A DNA stretch of 64,000 bases, taken from assembly GCA_037179335.1 (NCBI GenBank), contig JAKZHN010000063.1:1-64000 (forward strand). Reading direction: 5' to 3'. Both the position numbers and the translations under genes were made by a program. Under the pieces are notes generated by a model. The model did not search any database. It was not told where the DNA came from and worked only from the letters and a program-made list of their open reading frames with translations. How positions within the stretch are numbered: position 1 is the first letter of the stretch; each line of letters begins with the position of its first letter. The stretch is from Cyclaneusma minus (lineage: Eukaryota > Ascomycota > Leotiomycetes > Marthamycetales > Marthamycetaceae). Of the stretch, positions 55,691-64,000 are shown one piece after another.

Positions 55691-57297
55691 CTGGTCTCAG
55701 GTCTGGACAAGTTGGAAAGTACGGAGCAAAGCTGCAAATCTAGTACCGGATCAGTTTAGCACTCAGACACTTTGTAACTTTGGAAGTCGAAAGTAAAACT
55801 TGGAGTTTCAGAAATTGCCATTGACGAGTTAGTATTATGCACCGGGGTTGGGTTACTAGCGATTGTTGTTTCATGTTTGGCAGTCTTGCAATTCGATACT
55901 ACTTACTGGCTAGTGCCTCCTGCCTAGTGCCTAGACTCCTAGTAGTAGTGACTACCTAGTGGGTGTTCCTAAAGCGACAATTGCCAATTTGAAGTCGCCC
56001 ATATCAGAAATACATTGATGTCAATTGTCAAACGAAAATCCGAGGAGTTGAAGAACTAGGTACCATTGACACCTTCGTCGTCTTAGGGTTGGCACTCACG
56101 TGGGTACTGGCAAGAAGATCTCCCGAAAGACCGTTTGCATTGATGGTGCATGGACGAGGATAATGAGGCGCTCACAGGGCTACCCGGAAATGGCGTGAAA
56201 TCCGAGCCATGGAGTTGCAGGTCATGTTCTTGCTGAAGGAGGCGTTTGATTCGGACAGCGAGGAGGAGAATGAATAAGGGTAAATGCTGACTGGGGGGGT
56301 CGTTTGGAAGATAGAGGGAAGTCTCGAGTCCGGAAGACGCGAAGCATCATGAATGGTTGTAGAACTTAGGAGTCAAGTACCTTAATGCATTTAGGTTCTA
56401 CCCCGACTCTTCGCTTGAAAGTTTTGTAGGTGGCAGCTCAGAAGCCAAGTTTTATTTCGCCGTGATATTTGACACTCTCATCGGCTCAGCCTATGCGTGC
56501 TGGCCTGGTGGTCCTGGGACCAGAATCAAGGCGCATGGTACTACACGTTTAGATATTCACACCAGTCAAGTCACGGTCAAATCACAAGGTCAAGAGCACA
56601 TGGTTTTTAAAATTAGCTTTTGATTTTTTGTTGCAGTGTGCCGGTACCTGTGTCCGAGCAAAAGGCGACAAATGTAGAAGTGGGCCAAGCCCATTCACTA
56701 CCCATCGTCCCTTTCAGCCCTTTGACACAATTCGAGCCCCACCAGATAGCACAACGTGTATTGTGCATGACCCGTCCACCCTGAAGCAGCATTTCGCAGC
56801 GACGCCCAAGCAGAACAAACCCGCAAAGCACGCAAGCGCAAGTCTCAGAACGCAGAATGGGCCAACAGTAGAGGTTGGAGTACAAGCTGCACCCCACCTC
56901 GCAACAAGCTCTGTACTTTTCAATTGCCAACTTCCGAAAGCCCCCGAAACTTTTTTCAAGCACTTTCGCGATGGACACCTCAGGCCGTGGAAAAAGACGT
57001 AACTCCCAGGAAATGAAACTTGTTGGCGGAAATTTGTGTATCAGAACAAGAACGGACAGAGAATTGTGCAACGAAGCCGTGGAAATCTCGAGAGAAAGTA
57101 TGAAGCGTTAGCGACATAAATACATGAGCGAGACGATGGTGAGAGCAGCCTCCATGCAATGTATGGGTTGATGCCACGGCGACAGATGCGGACAGCCTTG
57201 GACGCTAGTGCTATCCAAACAACGAGGTTTGAATGTAGCACACACTCCAAGTAGAACTCGCAGGTATGTAGAGTAGACGGGGGGTTTCAGGAGACAG

Positions 57298-57336
57298 TTG
57301 ACGGTAAACGGTAGACGGTAGACGGTTGACGGTAGG
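57298..57336. repeat. Short tandem of about 10 bp (GACGGTA...)
   Basis: Five head-to-tail copies of (A/G)ACGGTA(A/G) type units lie about 90 bp beyond the eIF4B stop codon, probably in its 3' untranslated region. Confidence 0.8.
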
Positions 57337-57426
57337 AGGTGACACGAAGTTCAGTCTTCTATTTGTCCAGTGTAAGAGACTATTCTTCTGATAACAGTCG
57401 TGGACGTAGAGTGACAAAGTGTGGTC

Positions 57427-59622
57427 TTAGGACGCAATGGCGCGGGTCGGGGCGTTACCACCACGGGCGCCCTTCTTGCTCTTGGAGACGGTGCTCCAGC
57501 CATCTTCTTCCAAAGCAGCTGTCTCTGAATCGACAGCAGGAGGGGTGACAGAGGGCGGCGGGGTACTGTGATTTGATCCAGTGCGGCCTCCGTTGTCCAT
57601 ACGGCCTCCACCACGTGGACCTCTGGGGGGACCATCTCTGCCGCGAGGACCTCTCGGGGTGTACTCACGAGGTGGCCTAGGTTCGCCGGCTGGTCGACGC
57701 CAAGCACCAGCAGTCTTTGGCTGCTCGATGCTGCGGACGACTTCCTTAGGCTTGACAGCCTTGTCATCCACGATGTCGCCGTTTTGATTCTCATCGCCCT
57801 TCGAACCAGCTGATTCCGCTGGAGACTCGACAACTTCGACCTTCGCGGCATCATCCCCGCTGTTCTCGCCACTCGCAGCCTTCTCAGCCTTGGCCTCAGC
57901 AGCAGCTGCCGCAGCAGCGCGCTTTTCTTCCTTGGCTTTCTCTTCGGCCTCCTTCTTTGCAGCAGCAGCTTGCTTTTCCTCCTCGATTGCGGCCAATCTC
58001 TTCTCCTCGATCTCACGCTCCTTAGCCGCAGTATCGACTGGACGGGCAGCACCGAATGGACTGGCCTTTGCGTCAGAAGTGGCAGGAGAAGCGTCATCCT
58101 TGGGTGCTTCCGAGACAGTACGTTTCGCCAAGTTAAGACGAGGACGCATGGCGGGCGCGGGGGCAGCTCCAAGGGCGGGCGAAGTAGGAGCCTCGCTACC
58201 TTCGCGGGAAAGGGCAGGAGATTTTGAAGCGGTATCAGGCTTCATTCTGGCACGCCACTGGTTGTCTTGCTCAGCAGCGGTAGGGGGTGGTGCGGGGCGC
58301 TCCTGGAATTCGCGTCTTGGGGGTCGGGAACCATCTTGCGAACCATGAGGACGGCCCTCGCCCCAGGCAGCCGGAGAAGCACGTCGGTCGAAGCCCTCGC
58401 CACGTGGACCGTCGTTGGTGCGAGGACGGCCACCTTCACGTGGACCAGTCGAACGTTCTTGCTGGGCAAGGGGTGCCAACGGGCCCTTTCGCTCCCAGTT
58501 GCCGAAATCGCGAACTTTGCCATCGCCAGCCTCCATGTAAGAGTCACGACGACGTTCTCCACCAGCATCATCTCCGAAACCACGAGGAGCGCCATATCCT
58601 CCTCGTCCCGACATGCTTCCACCCCCAGCACCACGACCAGGGAGGTCCGGCAGAGGGCCCTTGCGGCTCCAGTCGGTGATCTCGCGCGCCTCGGGACGTC
58701 CTTCACGGTCCTTCGCTAGAGCACAAGAAACGTTAGAAACAGAGCATTCGACAAACAAGCGACTGAACTTACGTGGTTCCGCGACACTGATTCTGACGTT
58801 TCGACCCTGGAAAGACATGCCATTCAGGGTCAAGGCCTTCTTCAATCCAGTCAGGCTTCCGAATTCGACGTAGCCAAATCCTTTGGGCTTCATCTCGAAT
58901 TTGTCCTCGATGATGCGCACGGTGGTACACTCGCAGTCGGCGAAAAAGTCACGAACATCTCCTTCGGTCGCTTCGAAGGACAGGTTGCCAAGGTGGACAG
59001 TGTAAGGGGGCTTGTCAGGCAAGGGGACCTCTTCGCGAACAGAGTATCCTGTAGGGATTGTGTCAGCATGTATCGAAGGCCAGGGTCCAGTCTTTGCTCG
59101 AGGAGGCTTACCACCAGCAGTGCCACTGCCATACGCTCCAGTGGCCGAGTTGTAGGTGCGGCGTTCTCCACCACCATATCCGGCACGAGAGTCTATCTAT
59201 GTTAGCATCTGCGAGGTGCCATGCGGCAAGCCAGACACAGCAAGCAGGACTTGCGCTGTCTTGGGAGGGAAAGCATACCGGCTGCAAACAAACTGTTAGC
59301 ATGGAGGGCGCAAGTGGAGGGGATTTGGACGACACTTACAAACTGGGACATCCTCCATCTCATCGGCCCACGAACCAAGCTCTGCTAGCTGTCAGCTCAC
59401 TGCTCACTCATCGCCAATTCGATGCTCACTGGGAGCATGGCGAAAGCAGAGTGTCACTTACTCTCATCGGTCAAGAAGTCCCCGAGGGACATCTTCTGCT
59501 GGTCCTTCTTCTTAGGAGCTGTGAGACACAACACTGGTCAGCAACTGAGAGTCCCATGATGCAGCGCGTCTCTGCTTGCCAGGCACGTGGGGCAGCAGAG
59601 GTGAAGGAGGAAACTCACCCAT
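57427..59622 (-). CDS. TIF3: eIF4B-like translation initiation factor, RRM protein (582 aa)
   Basis: Six exons join in phase: 59,622-59,619, 59,518-59,462, 59,381-59,340, 59,192-59,112, 59,048-58,773 and 58,715-57,427. The first holds only ATGG. The N-terminus reads APKKKDQQKMSLGDFLTDE then GSWADEMEDVP, a hallmark of fungal eIF4B. An RRM follows at about 75-152 (RNP2 VHLGNL, RNP1 KGFGYVEF). Then come Arg/Gly/Asp-rich repeats (GRGGYGAPRGFGDD, DWSRKGPLPDLP, NWERKGPLAPL), as in yeast Tif3. A Lys/Glu/Ala coiled coil at about 380-430 and a final RGPRGRDGPPRG box complete it. eIF4B stimulates eIF4A helicase and 40S scanning. The exon 4 acceptor (59,192) is my best fit. Confidence 0.85.
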
Positions 59623-60051
59623 GTTTGCGGCTTTTCTTCAGAATGCGCAAGGGAGATGGGCGCGTTGTGCAGGCGGGGGTTCTGTGTACAGAAAGGATCT
59701 TTCGGAGTTTGAGGCGAATTTCCAATGACTGGTACGAATACCAGGTGTTGTGGGGCGGGCGAGGTGAGATCAAATATTATTCTCGGGAGAGGGAGGATAT
59801 GTGGTGGTGCGCTCAACCAGAAAGTATTTGCAAGCGCGGGCGCGGCTGGCTCGCGGCGATAAACTTGTGGCCGCTAGTAGCCGATAAGGGTATAGCGGCG
59901 GCAAATCCCTGCGAATCTGGGGCCGATACGAAAGCGAGCATCAGACGCTTGGAAATTTCAACACAGCACCTCTCACAAGCTCTCTTGGTACTCGGACTTG
60001 ACCATTGGGACTTGAGCTTCACCTCCGAATTTGCTAAAAATCAAGACCGAT

Positions 60052-61155
60052 ATGACTTCGCAATCGCAGCTCCCGCCCCCGCCAAGGGACAACGGCCTGC
60101 CGCTGGAGATCATGGACATAATAAAGCCTTCGCTTCACGTCGGAGGACTTGCAGGTGCGTCTGGACTCCTGGAACTGTTGTCAGCGGCTTTCTCTCCCTC
60201 TTCGGCTATATCATGAAGAAGAGAATCGCAACCCTGATTATGGAGATGCAGAAAGATTCCATCAATCTCATGCTTCTCTCAACTGCCCCCAAATTTCCGG
60301 ATTGGTGCTCGAAAACTGACTACGGTCCGAGAAAGGTTTCTCCGGCCTCACTATTGGCGCCTTTGGAGGTATCATGAGATCGAGTTCTCCGACCCTCTTT
60401 GCTCTGGCCTCCGGAGTCCAATGGTTCACCCTCGGAAGCGTCTACACCGGTATGTATTCCAACCGCAGCACCCCTTGAACCATTCTGACTCCTCCAGGCT
60501 CCCGCACACTGGTTCTTGAAGCTTGGGGGAAGGACACTATCACCCCCGGGAACAAGATATCTGCTAGTACCATAGCCGGAGGTATCGCAGGAAGTACCGG
60601 AGGGCTTCTAAGTACGAGACTGTCCTGACAAACATTTGAGTATCACGTGTCTAATGCCAAACAGGGGGTCCGAAGAACATCTTACCTGGAGCAATCATAT
60701 TCTCGCTCTTAGGTGCCGCCGGCCAGAAGTTCTACAACATTGCTGATGCTCGTCGTACCGAGCGGAGCCAGCTACCGGAATCCGAGAAAAAGGGGCAATG
60801 GCTAAATTCTCCGTGGAGTCCCATGAAGGTCCTCTCTGATGAGGAGTATGGAGAGCTGCTACAGGAGAAGTTATTACGAGTCAATGCGGAAATCGCTTTG
60901 CTGGATGAAAGTATTGAGGCTCTCAAGAATGAGCAACGACAAAGTGCGAAGCAGGCTGGCGAGATTGATACCTCGGGCAAAGAAAGTTCATCACAAGGGT
61001 CGAAAGGGTCGAGAGTTGCTTCTGCAGATTCTGCTGCATCAACGAACAGCCAGAGGCCCGCTACGACATCGACTTGGCTTGGATGGTTTGGGGGATCAAG
61101 TGCAGCAGCTACCGAGTCGAAAACTGGCGACAAAGGAAGAGAGCAGGAAAAATGA
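60052..61155 (+). CDS. Tim17/Tim22/Tim23-family membrane protein (273 aa)
   Basis: Four exons join in phase: 60,052-60,154, 60,336-60,449, 60,498-60,611 and 60,665-61,155. The membrane part reads GGLAGGFSGLTIGAFGGIMR, FALASGVQWFTLGSVYTGSR, ISASTIAGGIAGSTGGLLRG and NILPGAIIFSLLGAAGQKFY: four Gly-rich helices with the family's GxxxG spacing. After that come a basic segment, a coiled coil (LLQEKLLRVNAEIALLDESI) and a Ser-rich tail with WLGWFGG. It is likely a mitochondrial inner-membrane protein, and the soluble tail sets it apart from Tim17 and Tim22 themselves. Complex I assembly factors of the TIMMDC1 type are possible relatives. It diverges from eIF4B. Confidence 0.72.
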
Positions 61156-62070
61156 GCTTGGTGCTTGTAAGATATACGTAGAGGGAATTGCTGGCGTTAT
61201 ACCTGTGAACCTTTGTGGTGCAGAGACAAAGGTACCTGTTTCTATCTAGTCGTGGATTCTTATATACCCAAGAGCCGGCGATGGAAACTGTTTGTCAGGA
61301 CTGGACAGGACAGATAAAAACAAACTCTTATGGAGGTTTGAATATGCTAAACAAAATTGAACAGTCATCGTCAATGGCAAAGTAGACGTGGGACCCAAGG
61401 CATTAGGAAATAAGAAACACCAAATCGAGAGCTGTGTCGTCGCCAAGCCCACTTATCATAAATCATGGTGGAGAACATATTCCCCATCAAACCCGGTGTG
61501 CCGGTTGTTAGATAGATTTCCAATGAAGAGCAAGTTGTAGAATTCAAGAAGCTTTCAGCTGTGAACATCAGTCCAAGCAATCAATATCAGCAGTCAATTT
61601 CAATACAGATGATTAATGTTAATCTGCTCGGAGAATCCGTCTTAGCAGCCTCCGGGTGGATGCACATGTGTAGGTTTTCTAGAAGGATGATCTCTGCTTG
61701 GCGGACCGGGATGCATGGACGCTACATGTAGCACCCAATGTCGGGCTGAGGTGGGAGCAGCCCTTTGACAGTTGGGAGGCCGGACATGGCGGCATCGTCA
61801 TCCGCCAATTTCACCACCCTCACCATTGAAGCTGTCCGTCCATTGGCTTCGAACGAGAGTCCTCCACCCTGACACTCCATGGCTCAGCGATCATTGATTG
61901 AGAACACCATGAAGAGACCCGTGCCGGCGCATAGAAGCGACTGCATCTAGCAGCTTCGCGCTAAAGAACACGACGACCATTGAAAGCCGCCCGAGGCTCT
62001 GCATTCCGATCCTTATCCCAGCCAAACAGCTTCACGGCAAGTTGGCGATCTCGAGACTCGGGAGTCCGCC
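61156..62070. other. Intergenic
   Basis: I see no gene. ORFs near 61,246-61,580 (minus) have no motif. The last 200 bases are the probable promoter and leader of the gene at 62,071. Confidence 0.45.
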
Positions 62071-64000
62071 ATGGCGCCCTTCAATCTAAGCTTCATCTTC
62101 GGGGTGGCCCTTCTTGCCTATTTCTCGAGCTTTATCGTCTTCGCCGTGATCCGAGTCCTTACCGGCATATCGATACAAAGAATCGGCTACCTCTCCCTGC
62201 GAAGGCTGGCATACACCCCTCGAGATGGCGTATTGATCGAAATCCGAGGATTCGGAATCAACCTGCATCGCCCAACTTTTGCGCAACCAACATGGATGAG
62301 TGTCGTCTTAACCGAACTGGCCGTAACCGTCGACTTGAAGGCCTTGGAGGGAGGACGGGATAGCAAGAGCGCGGAGGTCTTGAACGGGTCCTCGGGAAAT
62401 AAGGGGTTGGGAATCCACGGAAACGAAAAGGATGCGACCGCGCAGAAGAGGTCTCGGTCACGCCAGAAAAGCTCTGAGCCTCCGAGGAGTAAGAGCTGGC
62501 AGCATTTGACCAACGTCAAAAACAAAATAAAACGACTTCATCGAAGAATCGACTACATCCGCTGGGTCGATTTGGTCGCGAACAATTCGTCGGTCACGGT
62601 CAGCGATGTTGGCACAGTGCAAGTCGGCAACTTCACAATGGCAGTGGACACGCGTCGCAAGATGGTGGACCGGAGGCGCATGTTCTCCGGTCATAAGTCG
62701 GACCAGAGCGATAAGCGGCCAGCTGAGTGGATGTTCACTGTTCGGAGTGTTCTATTCACACCCGACGGTCGAGATTCGATCGAGATCCTAGATAACGCGA
62801 CTCTCAATGTTCATGGTCTTCTTTACAACGAGCTGGACGGCTTGCGTGATGCCTCGATTTCCCTCAAGCTTGGCCGAGTCCAAATACCGGTTGATGATAT
62901 CAGCCTATGTGCCTCGCGATTCATGGACCTTCAAAGAACCTATCGACGGCGAGAACATTCAGATGAAGGCTTGGAGGATTTCTCTATCTCCGAAATGATG
63001 GAAGAACTTGACAGACCAGGGAGCAGCCACGAAGAAGCACTTGTCCAGACAGTTTCTGACTCGAAAGAGTTCGTGAGCTCCATTCTACGTGGTATCAAAG
63101 AGGTTCAATTTGCTGTGAGTTATGTTGGCATGACGAAGATGGTGCATTCTGTACGTCCTGCAGGTACCCCTATATACCTCAACGCCTCCATGAAGGAAAT
63201 CGGTGTCGATCTCCATCGACTCGACCCGAAATCTGCTGCACACCGAATGTACTTCCCGCCAAAGACTATTGCTCACCAAGCCTTGGTTGCTGCCTTGTCA
63301 ATCGCATTAGGTGTCGATGATGGCCAGGGCAGACCAGAAAGGCTTGCCTACATCCCAATGGCGACCACGACCATTCGAACTACGTTGCCATCCAAGACCG
63401 TCGAGACCGTTGAAGATGGCAGCACGGATGAGCGGAATACAAATGTGTTATTTGCCAATGTAGTCATAACTTCGCCATCCGTCGATCTGGACCCCAAGCA
63501 CCTCCCCCTGGTTTTAGCACTGGCATCGCCCAAGCCCAGAGCCAGGAAAGAAGCACCATCCGGAGGGCGCCATGTTCTGATATCTCGCTTGCTTCCGAAA
63601 GCCACTGTTAAGCTTTCAATGCATGAGCCGGTTGTGCGAGTTGCTCTCCCTGCGGTAGATCCAGACGCCGAAGCGGATGACTTCGATCTCCTCATCTCCT
63701 CGATATCTTCGGTATCGCTGGACCTGGAGAGCTCACACACTGAGTCCGGTGAACTTAATTATGGGTTAGCCTCGACCCTTAGAGTGCAATCGAATGACCT
63801 GTACTATCAAACTTCTTCGAATTCACGCTTTGATCTCCTGGAAATCGAGTCCTTAGAGGTAAAGGTGAATGTTACTGCGGAGCCCGAGGTCCGTGTTGGA
63901 GTATCTGCAAACCTGCAGACATTCTCTATCCACATGATTCGTCCAGAAATCAGCGAGGGGGTGCGTCAGATCGTGCGCCAGTTACGGACAAATGTTGAGC
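62071..64000 (+). CDS. FMP27: FMP27/Hobbit-type bridge-like lipid-transfer protein, 5' part (643+ aa)
   Basis: The frame is open from ATG 62,071 (CCGCCATGG) to the window end with no stop. The N-terminus has one membrane anchor (LSFIFGVALLAYFSSFIVFA) followed by RIGYLSLRRLAYTPRDGVLI and GFGINLHRPTFAQPTWMSVV, typical of fungal FMP27 proteins. Repeated beta-strand segments (TVSDVGTVQVGNFTMAVDTR, LNVHGLL..., GRVQIPVDDISLC) build the hydrophobic groove. These giant proteins (over 2,500 aa) sit at ER-plasma-membrane contacts and move lipids. A basic disordered insert (QKRSRSRQKSSEPPRSKS) spans about residues 120-150. The 3' part is outside the window. Confidence 0.88.
   Translation, partial: MAPFNLSFIFGVALLAYFSSFIVFAVIRVLTGISIQRIGYLSLRRLAYTPRDGVLIEIRGFGINLHRPTFAQPTWMSVVLTELAVTVDLKALEGGRDSKSAEVLNGSSGNKGLGIHGNEKDATAQKRSRSRQKSSEPPRSKSWQHLTNVKNKIKRLHRRIDYIRWVDLVANNSSVTVSDVGTVQVGNFTMAVDTRRKMVDRRRMFSGHKSDQSDKRPAEWMFTVRSVLFTPDGRDSIEILDNATLNVHGLLYNELDGLRDASISLKLGRVQIPVDDISLCASRFMDLQRTYRRREHSDEGLEDFSISEMMEELDRPGSSHEEALVQTVSDSKEFVSSILRGIKEVQFAVSYVGMTKMVHSVRPAGTPIYLNASMKEIGVDLHRLDPKSAAHRMYFPPKTIAHQALVAALSIALGVDDGQGRPERLAYIPMATTTIRTTLPSKTVETVEDGSTDERNTNVLFANVVITSPSVDLDPKHLPLVLALASPKPRARKEAPSGGRHVLISRLLPKATVKLSMHEPVVRVALPAVDPDAEADDFDLLISSISSVSLDLESSHTESGELNYGLASTLRVQSNDLYYQTSSNSRFDLLEIESLEVKVNVTAEPEVRVGVSANLQTFSIHMIRPEISEGVRQIVRQLRTNVE

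Larger units (their letters stand above)
55165..57426. other. Gene-poor stretch of about 2.3 kb
   Basis: No ORF has a recognisable domain. It carries repeat traces at 55,605-55,690 and a small GACGGTAA/GACGGTAG tandem at 57,298-57,336. Stretches around 55,900-55,960 repeat CTAGTGCCT/CCTAGTG words. ORFs at 56.6-57.1 kb on both strands overlap and are not accepted. Confidence 0.45.

Noticed and set aside
59193..59339. A 3-base micro-exon (CCG) in eIF4B
   Set aside because: It can be placed in phase between AG and GT, but a single 147-bp intron also keeps the frame and is simpler.

Overview
The window looks like nuclear DNA of a filamentous ascomycete (Pezizomycotina). Genes are separated by hundreds of bases, carry short GT-AG introns (about 50-180 bp) and sit on both strands without operons. 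The recognisable genes are standard ascomycete ones: DOM34, YPT7, ATG16, DOT1, RRP5, an eIF4B and an FMP27-type lipid-transfer protein. I cannot fix the class or species from sequence alone.

Layout. 1-5,090 is an extremely AT-rich block that starts with a 9-bp tandem repeat. It holds the wreck of a Ty3/gypsy retrotransposon whose integrase can still be read (about 780-1,335), with Trp and Gln codons turned into stops, as expected from repeat-induced point mutation (RIP). It also has a roughly 58-bp inverted repeat near 4.6 kb. From 5,260 to 8,160 come two decayed metabolic genes: a polyketide synthase ketosynthase fragment with its catalytic His changed to Tyr, and a short-chain dehydrogenase with one internal stop. 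From 9,290 to 14,000 lie three members of a small, apparently undescribed family that starts Met-Cys and keeps a C-x9-C-x-C-x(8-11)-C motif. A fourth member is at 31,514. A ten-unit, 55-57 bp minisatellite lies between the first two members.

From 14.4 kb the window is mostly conserved genes: an aldo/keto reductase with an optional mitochondrial leader, DOM34, a single-pass membrane protein, a Zn2Cys6-type regulator, a small three-exon gene, a long disordered RGG protein, a tail-anchored heme-oxygenase-like protein, a DMT/SLC35F-like transporter, YPT7 divergent from ATG16, DOT1, an HNH_2-like protein, an alpha/beta hydrolase of the YML020W type, RRP5, eIF4B, a Tim17/22/23-family protein, and the 5' part of FMP27. 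The gene-poor gaps (notably 28-34 kb and 55-57 kb) carry a dispersed degenerate repeat built on a palindrome ACTTGGAATATTCCAAGT.

How the genes fit together. YPT7 and ATG16 both serve autophagy and vacuole fusion and share one 451-bp intergenic region. DOM34, RRP5 and eIF4B serve ribosome rescue, ribosome assembly and translation initiation but are not clustered. The left third is a plastic border of transposon debris, dead secondary-metabolism genes and young paralogues; the right two thirds is conserved core genome.
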